Positions 54,134-63,344 of a stretch of 64,000 bases of DNA are shown piece by piece. Origin of the DNA: an uncultured Lacinutrix sp. (GTDB lineage Bacteria; Bacteroidota; Bacteroidia; Flavobacteriales; Flavobacteriaceae); contig CAKZMU010000077.1 of the NCBI GenBank assembly GCA_937129145.1, forward strand, positions 1-64,000. The letters are read 5' to 3'. A model generated the notes under the pieces. That model was not told the origin of the DNA, did no database searches, and saw only the letters and a list, made by a program, of their open reading frames with translations. The translations under genes and the position numbers were made by a program. How positions within the stretch are numbered: position 1 is the first letter of the stretch; every line of letters starts with the position of its first letter.

Positions 54134-54982
54134 TTGGATTTTTATATCGTCATACCAGCACATAACGAACAAGACACCATTGGTCTCACCCTAGAATCAA
54201 TCGTAAATCAAACATTACAACCAAATCACATTGTTGTTGTTAATGATAATTCTACAGATAATACGTCTGAAATTATTTCAACATTCACAGAAAAGTATAA
54301 TTGGATTTCTTCAATTAATTTAACAACATCTAATAAACATATTCCAGGAGCTAAAGTCATTAATGCATTCTACAAAGGGTTAGAAGTACTTGATGATAAC
54401 TACGATATTATTTGTAAGTATGATGCTGATATTATTTTTCCGAACAACTATTTAGAATCTATTTCTAAGCTATTTGAAAGTGATTCAAAAATTGGAATTG
54501 CTGGAGGTATTCCATTTATTAAAAAGAATGATGCATGGGTTTTTGAAAGGGTTGCATCTAAAAATCATGTAAGAGGCCCAATAAAATCTTATAGAAAAAA
54601 ATGCTTTGAAGCTATTGGAGGATTAAAAGAATCGGTTGGTTGGGATTCTATTGATGTGTTGTTGGCTCAATATTATGGTTGGAAGATACAAACCGATACA
54701 AACTTGCATGTAAAACATTTAAAACCGACAGGAAAAACCTATTCAAAAAATACTAAGTACTTAAGAGGCGAAGCATTATATAAAATGCGATTTGGAGTTA
54801 TTTTAACCCTAATAGCATCGCTTAAAAGTGCTTTTAACAAAAGAAGTATATCCTACTTTTTTAATTCAGTTATTGGATACTTAAAAGCTAAACGTGAAAA
54901 GCAAACGTTTCTTGTTGACGAAAATCAAGGGAGGTTTATTAGGCAGTTACATTGGAAGAATATCAAGAAAAAAATTTTCTAA
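54134..54982 (+). CDS. Glycosyltransferase family 2
   Basis: A 282-aa GT-A fold enzyme without membrane helices. DFYIVIPAHNEQDTIGLTLES is the N-terminal nucleotide-sugar motif, KYDADIIFPNNYLES is the DxD metal site, and AIGGLKESVGWDSIDVLLAQYYG holds the acceptor-side region. The start is TTG: an in-frame TGA lies two codons upstream and there is no ATG before the PAHNE motif. A perfect -7 element TAACTTTG lies at 54108-54115. Substrate unknown; probably a surface or lipid glycan. Confidence 0.88.
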   Translation: MDFYIVIPAHNEQDTIGLTLESIVNQTLQPNHIVVVNDNSTDNTSEIISTFTEKYNWISSINLTTSNKHIPGAKVINAFYKGLEVLDDNYDIICKYDADIIFPNNYLESISKLFESDSKIGIAGGIPFIKKNDAWVFERVASKNHVRGPIKSYRKKCFEAIGGLKESVGWDSIDVLLAQYYGWKIQTDTNLHVKHLKPTGKTYSKNTKYLRGEALYKMRFGVILTLIASLKSAFNKRSISYFFNSVIGYLKAKREKQTFLVDENQGRFIRQLHWKNIKKKIF

Positions 54983-54990
54983 AACATTAC

Positions 54991-56244
54991 TTAGTCATTT
55001 TTATAAACCACACCATCTTTCATTACAAACCTCACATTTCTCATTGTCTTAATATCTTTGGTTGGATTACCATCGACAGCTATAATATCTGCTAAAAACC
55101 CTTTTTTAAGTTGTCCTAAATTATCCAAATGAAATATGTTTGCGTTTAATAATGTAGCTGATTGCAACGCCTTAGTTGGCGTCATGCCATATTCGACCAT
55201 TAATTCCAACTCTCTATAATTTTCACCGTGTTTAAATACACCTACATCACCACCAAAAACAATATCCACACCTGATTCTAATGCCAATTTAAAAGACTTT
55301 CTTTTTTGTATAATTCTAGCCGGTTCTGGGTCTTTTCCTTTATCCCATCCATTATATTGCATAATTGCATCTCCAGCAGCTATCGTAGGGCAAAAACCTA
55401 CATTGTTTTCTTTCATTAGTTTAAAAATCTCAGCTGTTCCTCCATCACCATGTTCAATCGTTTCAACACCTCCAAGAATTGCTCTTCGCATTCCTTCAGG
55501 TGTACTTGCATGCGCCACTACATAGCTTCCTGCGCTTTCGGCAACTTCAACCATCAATTTAATTTCATCTAAAGTGAAAGTAGGATTCGATACTGCTCCA
55601 GGTTTCCACCTATAATCGGCATAAATTTTTATAAAATCTGCGCCATTTCCTAACTGTCTTCGCACCGTTTTAATCACATCATTCCCACTAGCTTCCTCAG
55701 CTCCTAAAGGCACATGAACACCATCATGAAACCCTTTTGGACCATAAGCTCCAGTAGCCACAACTGCTGGTCCTGCAACCAAAAGTCTTGGGCCTATAAT
55801 GATGCCTTCATCGATAGTTTTCTTAATATACACATCACTATAACCAGCACCTTCGGCACCTAAATCACGCATTGTAGTCACTCCTGCCAATAATGAGTTT
55901 TTTACATGATTTGTCGCTCTAATGGAACGCTCAACTGGAGATTCCTTTAATACTTGGTCATTCCAACCTGTTTCATTGTAAGGATGCAAAAGCACATGCG
56001 AATGGCCCTCAATTAATCCTGGCATTAAGGTTTTACCTTTTAAAATAATTTCTTTTGTTCCTTTTGGTGATTTGACATTGCTCGATGGACCAACATCCAA
56101 TATTTTATTGTCTTTTACCAACACTACCCAGCCTTCATGCATTTGATTTCCATCAAATACTCTATCTGGTTTTAATAAAGTTTGAGAACTTGCGATTGAT
56201 ATTATAAAACCGAAAAATATTGTAAATACTTTTTTCATATTCAT
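54991..56244 (-). CDS. Exported amidohydrolase (imidazolonepropionase/prolidase-like)
   Basis: A 417-aa enzyme with signal peptide MNMKKVFTIFFGFIISIASSQ. Metal ligands are HSH in IEGHSHVLL, a likely carboxylated Lys in DFIKIYADYRW, His in YVVAHASTPEG and IEHGDGG, and Asp in VFGGDVGVF. The pattern matches the metal-dependent hydrolases that act on Xaa-Pro or Xaa-Arg dipeptides and N-acyl amino acids; the substrate cannot be fixed. Third of three adjacent amidohydrolases, 1 base after the previous stop. Confidence 0.87.
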   Translation of the reverse strand: MNMKKVFTIFFGFIISIASSQTLLKPDRVFDGNQMHEGWVVLVKDNKILDVGPSSNVKSPKGTKEIILKGKTLMPGLIEGHSHVLLHPYNETGWNDQVLKESPVERSIRATNHVKNSLLAGVTTMRDLGAEGAGYSDVYIKKTIDEGIIIGPRLLVAGPAVVATGAYGPKGFHDGVHVPLGAEEASGNDVIKTVRRQLGNGADFIKIYADYRWKPGAVSNPTFTLDEIKLMVEVAESAGSYVVAHASTPEGMRRAILGGVETIEHGDGGTAEIFKLMKENNVGFCPTIAAGDAIMQYNGWDKGKDPEPARIIQKRKSFKLALESGVDIVFGGDVGVFKHGENYRELELMVEYGMTPTKALQSATLLNANIFHLDNLGQLKKGFLADIIAVDGNPTKDIKTMRNVRFVMKDGVVYKND

Positions 56245-56245
56245 A

Positions 56246-57622
56246 TTATTTATTTGTGTTTCTTATTGCAATGTCTGCTAATTTTGATTCAATTGCTTCT
56301 TTTGACAACCATTTACCTCTAACCATAACTCCAGAAATATCTTGCAATGCTTTTAAATTGTTTAGTGGATTGCTATTTAGCAATATTAAATCGGCAGATA
56401 GGCCTTCTTTAACCTCTCCATAATTATTTTCATTACCAAAATAAATCGCTGGATTTATTGTTCCTGATTGAATTATTTCTAGAGGAGTTAAACCAGCTTT
56501 TTCCATGCCTTCAATTTCATGATGTATTGAAAATCCCGGAACATTAAACAGTTGTGGTGCGTCAGAACCTAATAACATCCCATATCCATTTTCTTGAAGT
56601 TTAAACATTAATTCTTTACGTATCTCATTGAATTTCTCCCATTGTTCCACACTAAAATCATTAGTCTCTGTATATTGTGCTTTTCGTCGTTTCCAATTAT
56701 CTAGAGTGGACTTTGCCATATATTTCATTTCTGGTTCTTTCAATAACTCATCAGCAGTTATAGGCGCAAACCAACGTTCAAACAAACTTTGTGTTGATAC
56801 AATCCATACTTTATTATCTTTTGAAAGTGACACCAAATTATCTATCTCATCAACATCTGCCAAAGATGTAAAGCTATAACCAAAAAAGCCATTTTCATTA
56901 GGGTTTACATTAGCAGATTGGGGCACTAAACCCTCGAGAAATCCATCTACATGGTCAATTGATGCATAGCCGCTTTCCATAGCATGCCTTACACCAACAT
57001 CTACAGGAACATGACCTGCAAATGGCATATTTAACTCTTTCGCTGCTTTTACTGCTGCATCAAAAACTTCTAATTTAATTCCAGGATGAATTTTTAGAAA
57101 ATCATATCCTGCTTTTTTATAGGCTGTTACTTTTTCAATAGCTTCCTGTTCTGTTTTGATAGAATTGCCATTTAACGATGGACTAGACGTATAAATTCTA
57201 GGAGATACAATCTCATTTTTCTTAGCTTTTTCTCGTAATTCTAAATGTGAGGGATGACCAAGCATACCTCTAATGGTCGTAATACCATTAGATAAGTATA
57301 AAAACAACGTTTCATCTACTATCCCAGGATTGGAATTTGACGGCTGCGGAATATGTGCATGCATTTCGGCTAGTCCTGGCATTAAAAATTTACCTGTGCC
57401 ATCAATTGTAGTTGTATAACTTTCTGCATTTGAAACGGACTCTGAAATTTTTGAGATTTTTCCTGAGTCAACAACAACTTGTCTGTTTTCAATGATAGTT
57501 CCAGTTCGCACATCTATTATGCCAACGTTTGAAATTAAAATGGCAGATGCGCTAATTTTCTCTTGTGCTTTAGTACATGATAATGAAGAGTACGCAAGGA
57601 TAATGATGATTAATTTTTTCAT
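56246..57622 (-). CDS. Lipoprotein amidohydrolase
   Basis: A 458-aa enzyme with lipoprotein signal LIIIILAYSSLSCTKAQ (Cys16). Metal ligands: HAH in LAEMHAHIPQ, Lys in DFLKIHPGIK, His in FAGHVPVDVG and IDHVDGF, Asp in LLGSDAPQLF. The C-terminal NPLNNLKALQDISGVMVRG is nearly the same as in the gene at 57629 (NPLNNIKNTRDINFVIKG), so the two are close paralogues. Substrate unknown. Six bases after the previous stop. Confidence 0.87.
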   Translation of the reverse strand: MKKLIIIILAYSSLSCTKAQEKISASAILISNVGIIDVRTGTIIENRQVVVDSGKISKISESVSNAESYTTTIDGTGKFLMPGLAEMHAHIPQPSNSNPGIVDETLFLYLSNGITTIRGMLGHPSHLELREKAKKNEIVSPRIYTSSPSLNGNSIKTEQEAIEKVTAYKKAGYDFLKIHPGIKLEVFDAAVKAAKELNMPFAGHVPVDVGVRHAMESGYASIDHVDGFLEGLVPQSANVNPNENGFFGYSFTSLADVDEIDNLVSLSKDNKVWIVSTQSLFERWFAPITADELLKEPEMKYMAKSTLDNWKRRKAQYTETNDFSVEQWEKFNEIRKELMFKLQENGYGMLLGSDAPQLFNVPGFSIHHEIEGMEKAGLTPLEIIQSGTINPAIYFGNENNYGEVKEGLSADLILLNSNPLNNLKALQDISGVMVRGKWLSKEAIESKLADIAIRNTNK

Positions 57623-57628
57623 AAAATT

Positions 57629-59044
57629 TTATTTTATACAATCTGGACAATCAATGTTCATTGCCATAATTTCAGGATTAAAAACTTCATTCCCTTTAAT
57701 AACAAAATTAATATCTCTTGTGTTTTTAATATTATTTAAAGGGTTACTGTTAAGTATTATTAAATCTGAAATTTTACCAACTTCAACAGTTCCGTAATCC
57801 GATTCCTTTTTCAAGAAATGAGCACCATTATAAGCTGAATTTTGTAATGCCTTTAAATTTGAAATTCCAGTATTGGCCATTACTTCTAATTCTTTATGAA
57901 GCGAAATCCCAGGATAAGTATAGGAATTGAACGCACCACTATCTGAGCCTGCCAACAACTTAACCTCAGCATCACTTAGCGATTTTTCCAACGATTTAAA
58001 AAATGTGTTTAATTCTTTTCGGTTTTGTCGTGCTTCTTCAGATGAATTGTAAGAGCTTCTAATTCTGCCTTCATAGGTTTTTACTATTCCTGATGGCATC
58101 AATTTTAAATAAGTATCATTCTCATGATTGACTTCATCTAAATAGCTCAATACATTACCAATATGCAATGTTGGCACCACATAGGTATTATGTTCTTTTA
58201 GTGAACTAAATGTATTTTGTGCTGTAGAATCTTCATATGTTGCGATAAGCTTTTCCATGGATGACCAAAATCCGTATTCGCGATTTTTAATGGCTTCTGT
58301 GATTTCTTTTTCTTCAGTAGAACAACCTTTTAAAACATAATATAAATGTTCAATAGCTCCAATTCCAGCGTACAATGCTTCATCCAATTCAACAGTAAAA
58401 GGCATGTGACCAGACGTAATCATACCTCTTTTTGTAGCTTCTTGAATGGTTTTTAAATACAGTTCGCCTGAAATTCTGCTATCGTATAGTTTGACAAAAT
58501 CAACATTTATTGCTTCCAAAGAGTCTAAAGCAACTGCAATATCTTCTTCTTTTTCAACAACCAAGGAACCTGCCCAAGTGGCATTTTTTCCATCAATTTT
58601 TGGTCCAGATGAAAAAATAGTTGGACCGACGAGGGCTTTATCGTCTATTTGTTGTTTCCAATCCATAACAGACGAGGTCAAGTCGCCTCCAGCATCTCTA
58701 ACCGTTGTTATGCCATTCATGATAAAGAGTTTCAAAAAATCTTTATTCGCTTGAATTAAGCTGTCGCCTCCTCTAAAATGCACATGATTATCCCAAAATC
58801 CAGGAAGGATATATTTATCGGTGCCATCGAGCGTTATTTCAGATTCAAAGGGTTTATTATCCCCTTCATCTGAAAGTTTTACAATGCGTCCTTCAGTAAT
58901 AAAAATAGTTTGTTTGTTGATGTTTCCAGAAACTATATCAATAACATTTCCGTTTTCAATCACTAAATCGTACGTTATTGTTTCCTCGTTTTTACAACTA
59001 AAAAAAAGTGTTATAACAAAAAGGATTCCTACAAGTTTTTTCAT
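57629..59044 (-). CDS. Lipoprotein amidohydrolase
   Basis: A 471-aa enzyme with lipoprotein signal LFVITLFFSCKNEE (Cys17). Metal ligands: HVH in FWDNHVHFRG, Lys in DFVKLYDSRI, His in ITSGHMPFTV and IEHLYYV, Asp in LLAGSDSGAF. It ends with a short tail MNIDCPDCIK that holds a CxxC not found in the other two. First of the three in the transcription order; 10 bases after the alcohol dehydrogenase stop. Confidence 0.87.
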   Translation of the reverse strand: MKKLVGILFVITLFFSCKNEETITYDLVIENGNVIDIVSGNINKQTIFITEGRIVKLSDEGDNKPFESEITLDGTDKYILPGFWDNHVHFRGGDSLIQANKDFLKLFIMNGITTVRDAGGDLTSSVMDWKQQIDDKALVGPTIFSSGPKIDGKNATWAGSLVVEKEEDIAVALDSLEAINVDFVKLYDSRISGELYLKTIQEATKRGMITSGHMPFTVELDEALYAGIGAIEHLYYVLKGCSTEEKEITEAIKNREYGFWSSMEKLIATYEDSTAQNTFSSLKEHNTYVVPTLHIGNVLSYLDEVNHENDTYLKLMPSGIVKTYEGRIRSSYNSSEEARQNRKELNTFFKSLEKSLSDAEVKLLAGSDSGAFNSYTYPGISLHKELEVMANTGISNLKALQNSAYNGAHFLKKESDYGTVEVGKISDLIILNSNPLNNIKNTRDINFVIKGNEVFNPEIMAMNIDCPDCIK

Positions 59045-59054
59045 GTTTTATATT

Positions 59055-60092
59055 TTAAAATGAATTAACAACTAACACGCCCTTATTCTCAAACTTGTTC
59101 ATATTTGGTAAGGCATTCGTTGCTTCCACTAAAGTAATGGTTTTTTCGATGAGTTTTTCTGGATGTAGTTTTCCATCAACTATCATTTTAAGCATTTCTG
59201 GATATTTATGTGCTTGCATGCCATGACTTCCTATAATTTCCAATTCATCGGCTAAAATTCTATCCATCGGAAGTTTCAAATGTTTATGATTTCCTGTCAT
59301 TAATCCCACTTGAATATGTTTGCCTCTTTTCTTCAATGAGGCAATCGAATTTAAACATGTAATTTCACTTCCTAATGCATCCATAGATACATGTGCTCCG
59401 CCTTTAGTGATTTCACTAATTGCTTCCACGACGTTGTTATTTGAAGCATTAATTATGGAATGTGCTCCAAGCTGTTTTGCCAATTCTAAGGTATCATTAT
59501 TAATATCTATAGCTGTGACCTGAGCACCAAGCGCATTTGCAATCATAATGGCAGATAAACCAACACCTCCACAACCATGAATAACTACATGTTGTCCTTC
59601 TTGTACTTTTCCTTGTTCTACTATTGCCCTAAAAGAAGTTATAAACCGACAACCTAAAGTGGCTGCTGTAACATCATCTATCTCTTCTGGAAGTTTTACC
59701 AAATTAGTATCAGCATAATCCAAAGCAACATACTCAGCAAACGAGCCATGGTGGGTAAATCCTGGTTGCGATTGATGGTCACACACTTGCTGATTTCCAG
59801 ATTTGCATTCACCACAACTTCCGCATCCAGCTACAAATGGAATGGTCACTCGGTCACCAATTTTAAAATGCTTGACATCTTTTCCAAGTTCAACAATAGT
59901 ACCAGCTAACTCATGTCCTGGAACATGTGGCAACACAATATCTTGGTCGTGTCCCATCCATCCATGCCAATCACTTCTACACAAGCCTGTGGCATTCACT
60001 TTAACAACAACACCATCATTTTTAGGCGTTGGGTCGTTTATATTTTGAATGGTTATTTGGCCTTGAAATGTTTCGTAAACCGCTGCTTTCAT
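59055..60092 (-). CDS. Zinc-dependent alcohol dehydrogenase (MDR family)
   Basis: A 345-aa enzyme from the ATG at 60092 ([17 protein letters not shown]); an upstream in-frame Met at 60164 overlaps the bestrophin gene and lacks homology. Catalytic zinc: Cys in [15 protein letters not shown] and the [12 protein letters not shown] motif. Structural zinc: four Cys in [15 protein letters not shown]. Rossmann domain: [20 protein letters not shown]. It oxidises alcohols or aldehydes with NAD(P); the substrate is unknown. 13 bases after the bestrophin stop. Confidence 0.92.
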   Translation of the reverse strand: MKAAVYETFQGQITIQNINDPTPKNDGVVVKVNATGLCRSDWHGWMGHDQDIVLPHVPGHELAGTIVELGKDVKHFKIGDRVTIPFVAGCGSCGECKSGNQQVCDHQSQPGFTHHGSFAEYVALDYADTNLVKLPEEIDDVTAATLGCRFITSFRAIVEQGKVQEGQHVVIHGCGGVGLSAIMIANALGAQVTAIDINNDTLELAKQLGAHSIINASNNNVVEAISEITKGGAHVSMDALGSEITCLNSIASLKKRGKHIQVGLMTGNHKHLKLPMDRILADELEIIGSHGMQAHKYPEMLKMIVDGKLHPEKLIEKTITLVEATNALPNMNKFENKGVLVVNSF

Positions 60093-60105
60093 GCTAATAT
60101 CTCTA

Positions 60106-61167
60106 TTACATTTGAGTATCCCACACAACTGGATATTGCTTAGGAATCTCGTCGTTATTTTCATCTAGCATTTGGCGTAAATCAATTTCAATACCTCGCG
60201 ATATTGTTGAAATAGGAACATCGTTTGAAGTTCCTTCAAATGGATTTTCGCCTGCTCTACCAATGCGTTCCATTGTATGAAAAATCCACGACACAATTAT
60301 TGAAAACGGAATAGCAGCCCAAATAAAATATTGGCTAACTAATGGAAAATCATCAATAAACTTGACGCTTATTTTATCAAATTCCGGAATCACACCAAAA
60401 GGTAATAATAAAATAAAAGTCCATACAAAATAGCTCCCAATGGTTGCATATTGCCTTGGATATGGAAAGTTCTTGATACGCTCGGATTTTCCTTGTAGTG
60501 TAAATAATTCTTCCAATACATTTTCAAGTTCTAAAAACGAAAACTCCCAAACTAATCCTTTTTCTTTTAAAGATTTCAGATGATTGGATTGTAAGTTTAA
60601 CAATGCAGTTTGCTTATTTCCTTTAGACAAAACATAGGATTTTTCTTCATCATTCAAATACGGCTTTAGTTCATCTTCTAAAGTATTTAGCCTTTCAGGA
60701 ATATGCATTTCTTTTTCATATTCTTTATTTGATTTATGATTCATAAACACCTCCCAAGGCTTACGTTGGCGCATTGCATGTCTTAAAGCAGTCATCCATG
60801 CAATGTGACGATACGTAAGAGTTTTAATTTCTTTTTGTAATACATCTTCTGAAACAGGATTGTCAGCATATTCATTAGTCACCATTGCATTTACTTTCAT
60901 TCCCCAAGTTCTTGAAGTATTTACAATGCCTCCCCAAATTTTTCTGGCTTCCCAAATACGACCATAAGCAGCGTTATTTTGAAACCCAATAACAAAAGCC
61001 AAAGCTGTACCAACCAAAGCAATTGGAGTCCAAGGGATTTGTAACCACGTTAATCCAAAAACTTCAAATAATAGTGTTGGAATTAAAGCTATAAAGAAAA
61101 AAAGCACGGTTTCCCAGCGTGTCCATCTGACCATGTTTTTTAGTGAGTAAATGCGTTTTGTGTACAT
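60106..61167 (-). CDS. Bestrophin-family anion channel protein
   Basis: A 353-aa protein of the bestrophin/UPF0187 family. [26 protein letters not shown] and [39 protein letters not shown] are the typical first two helices and their linker. Bacterial homologues are pentameric cation or anion channels. The start codon lies inside a perfect 9-bp inverted repeat (61163-61189), which may affect its expression. Heads a unit with the alcohol dehydrogenase and amidohydrolases. Confidence 0.93.
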   Translation of the reverse strand: MYTKRIYSLKNMVRWTRWETVLFFFIALIPTLLFEVFGLTWLQIPWTPIALVGTALAFVIGFQNNAAYGRIWEARKIWGGIVNTSRTWGMKVNAMVTNEYADNPVSEDVLQKEIKTLTYRHIAWMTALRHAMRQRKPWEVFMNHKSNKEYEKEMHIPERLNTLEDELKPYLNDEEKSYVLSKGNKQTALLNLQSNHLKSLKEKGLVWEFSFLELENVLEELFTLQGKSERIKNFPYPRQYATIGSYFVWTFILLLPFGVIPEFDKISVKFIDDFPLVSQYFIWAAIPFSIIVSWIFHTMERIGRAGENPFEGTSNDVPISTISRGIEIDLRQMLDENNDEIPKQYPVVWDTQM

Positions 61168-61189
61168 ACGTTAAATTTTTACGTATGTA
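61163..61189 (-). promoter_or_regulatory. Inverted repeat covering the bestrophin start codon
   Basis: TACATACGT and ACGTATGTA are separated by 9 bases (TAAATTTTT). The ATG (61165-61167 on the minus strand) is within one arm, so it could be an operator, or an RNA hairpin that hides the start. Confidence 0.55.
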
Positions 61190-61200
61190 AAATACAAAAA

Positions 61201-63264
61201 CTAATAATTTAAAATTTCAGAAATTTTATTTTTTACTTTTTCAGTTGAAGGAATCATGGTTTGTTCTAAAGTAGAATTCAATGGAATTGCAGGGATATTT
61301 TCACTACCAATGGTCATTACTGGTGCATCCAAATATTGAAAACATTGTTCTTGAATTTTACCAGCTAAAGCAAAAGCAAAACTATTATTTGAAGGTTCTT
61401 CAGTAACCACTAAACATTTTCCTGTTTTCTTCACAGATGTCATAATTGTGTCTTCATCTAAAGGAAATAAGGTACGTAAGTCAATAATTTCAACTTGGTC
61501 ACGCATGTCTTCAGTAGCATTATAAGCCCAATGTACTCCCATTCCATAAGTCACAATGGTAAGTGTTTCAACATCCTCTTGTTTCCAAATTTCTTGTAGT
61601 ACCCATGCTTTCCCGAGAGGCAAGATGTAATCTTCTGAAGGCTCTACTGAAGTGGCTGTTAAGGTTCCTGGAACTTTTGACCAATACAAACCTTTATGTT
61701 CTAGAATTACCACAGGATTTGGGTCGTAATACGCAGCTTTCATTAGTCCTTTTAAATCGGCTCCATTACTTGGATAAATAATTTTTATGCCTCGAATGTT
61801 GGTAATAACACTTTCAACTGAAGATGAATGGTAAGGCCCTCCGCTACCATAAGCGCCAATTGGCACACGTAAAATCATACTCACTGGCCATTTTCCATTA
61901 GATAAATAACAACTTCTACTTACTTCAGTAAAAAGTTGATTTAATCCAGGCCAAATATAATCGGCAAACTGAACCTCCACAATAGGTTTTAATCCAACTG
62001 CACTCATACCAACTGTGGAACCAACTATAAATGCTTCTTGAATTGGTGTGTTAAACACGCGATCATCACCAAATTTTTGTGCTAAGGTTGCTGCTTCACG
62101 AAATACACCTCCTAATCGTCCGCCAACATCTTGTCCATACAGTAAGCATTCTTTATGTTTTCTCATTAATTCTTCCACAGCAAATAAAGCACAGTCAACC
62201 ATGACTACTTTATCCGCTCCTTCAGGTTCACGTATTCCTTTTTCTTCTGTAATTGGAGTAGGAACAAAATCGTTAGTGAATAAATCTTCTGGTTTAGGGT
62301 CTTCGGCGTTTAAGGCTTTTTTGAAGTCTTCTTCTACTTTCGCTTTCGCGGAATTTTCTATCTCCTCAATTTCTTTTTGAGAAAACCCATTATCTAATAA
62401 TTGCTGTTTTAAAATAGGATAAGGGTCGCGAGAACGTGCTTCTTCTAAATCATCGCGATACCATTCCATACGAACTCCAGAAGTATGATGATTCAATAAA
62501 GGTACTTTAGCATGTACTAAAAATGGTCTGCGTTCTTTTCTAATAGTTTTGATGGCTTTTTCTAAAGCTTCATAACTTTCTGTGAAATTCGCACCATCAA
62601 TTGAAATAGCATCTAAACCATGAAACCCTTGTGCGTATTCGAACGCATTTTGAGCCCTAGTTTCAGCTGCATTTGCTGAAATATCCCAACCATTATCTTG
62701 TACCAAATACATAATTGGCATTTGCTTCAAAGCAGCCATTTGAAAAGCTTCAGCTATTTCTCCTTCGGTTACTGAGGCGTCACCAAGGCTACAAACTGTT
62801 ATCGGATTTTCTTGAGATTCTTCACTTTCGTTCAGAATGACATTTTTTAATTTTTGCTTTTCGAGATATTGCATTCCCATTGCAACTCCAGTTGCTGGAA
62901 TCGCTTGCATTCCTGTAGCGGAAGATTGATGTGGGATTTTTGGTTTGTCTTCATCTTTTAAACTTGGATGGCAATAATAAGTCCTACCTCCCGAAAAAGG
63001 GTCATCTTTTTTTGCCATTAACTGCAACATTAAATCATAAGGCTCTAATCCAAACGACAACAGCATGGCATCATCTCTATAATAAGGAAAAGCATAATCC
63101 TGTGGCAACAACTGCATACCTAAAGCAATTTGAATAGCTTCATGACCTCGTGATGTTGCATGCACGTATTTTGAAACCTGTTTAAAGTTGGTTTCGTACA
63201 ATTCAGTCATACTCTTGGCTGTACAGAGCTTTGAAAACGCAGTTTTTTGTATTTTTTTATTCAT
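61201..63264 (-). CDS. Fused 2-oxoacid dehydrogenase E1 (alpha and beta), branched-chain type
   Basis: A 687-aa fusion. Residues ~1-345 are E1 alpha: ATSRGHEAIQIALGM, and the thiamine-diphosphate motif VCSLGDASVTEGEIAEAF to YLVQDNGWDIS. Residues ~350-687 are E1 beta: ALFAVEELMRKHKECLLYGQDVG, FNTPIQEAFIVGSTVGMSAVGLKPIVEVQFADYIWPG, and TYGMGVHWAYNA. It decarboxylates a 2-oxoacid (pyruvate or branched-chain) on thiamine diphosphate for the E2 acyltransferase. A branched-chain aminotransferase gene just upstream favours the branched-chain type. A repeat is translated in frame at 142-150 (VILNESEES). Confidence 0.92.
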   Translation of the reverse strand: MNKKIQKTAFSKLCTAKSMTELYETNFKQVSKYVHATSRGHEAIQIALGMQLLPQDYAFPYYRDDAMLLSFGLEPYDLMLQLMAKKDDPFSGGRTYYCHPSLKDEDKPKIPHQSSATGMQAIPATGVAMGMQYLEKQKLKNVILNESEESQENPITVCSLGDASVTEGEIAEAFQMAALKQMPIMYLVQDNGWDISANAAETRAQNAFEYAQGFHGLDAISIDGANFTESYEALEKAIKTIRKERRPFLVHAKVPLLNHHTSGVRMEWYRDDLEEARSRDPYPILKQQLLDNGFSQKEIEEIENSAKAKVEEDFKKALNAEDPKPEDLFTNDFVPTPITEEKGIREPEGADKVVMVDCALFAVEELMRKHKECLLYGQDVGGRLGGVFREAATLAQKFGDDRVFNTPIQEAFIVGSTVGMSAVGLKPIVEVQFADYIWPGLNQLFTEVSRSCYLSNGKWPVSMILRVPIGAYGSGGPYHSSSVESVITNIRGIKIIYPSNGADLKGLMKAAYYDPNPVVILEHKGLYWSKVPGTLTATSVEPSEDYILPLGKAWVLQEIWKQEDVETLTIVTYGMGVHWAYNATEDMRDQVEIIDLRTLFPLDEDTIMTSVKKTGKCLVVTEEPSNNSFAFALAGKIQEQCFQYLDAPVMTIGSENIPAIPLNSTLEQTMIPSTEKVKNKISEILNY
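62814..62842 (-). repeat. TGTC-type hairpin repeat inside the E1 gene
   Basis: On the minus strand: TGTC, arm ATTCT, 12-base loop GAACGAAAGTGA, arm AGAAT, CTC. Same architecture and loop length as the two copies in the macroglobulin gene and the one at 35618. It is translated V142-I-L-N-E-S-E-E-S with GTC as a codon, the same phase as the other coding copies. The region lies between QYLEKQKLKN and ENPITVCSLGD. Confidence 0.82.
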
Positions 63265-63270
63265 ATTCTT

Positions 63271-63339
63271 TTTCCGTAAAGACGGAAATCTTATTTATTT
63301 TAAACTTCAATATGGGTTCCTGCCTTCGCAGGAATGACA
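63271..63339. repeat. Inverted pair of hairpin repeats between the aminotransferase and E1 genes
   Basis: Plus-strand hairpin TTTCCGT-AAAG-ACGGAAA followed by TCTT, ~28 AT-rich bases, then minus-strand TGTC-ATTCCTGC-GAAG-GCAGGAA. A close copy of the composite at 37904-37976, including the identical second hairpin. Confidence 0.8.
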
Positions 63340-63344
63340 AAATA

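Noticed and set aside
60093..60164. 24-residue N-terminal extension of the alcohol dehydrogenase
   Set aside because: It overlaps the end of the bestrophin gene and alcohol dehydrogenases begin MKAAV at the chosen ATG.
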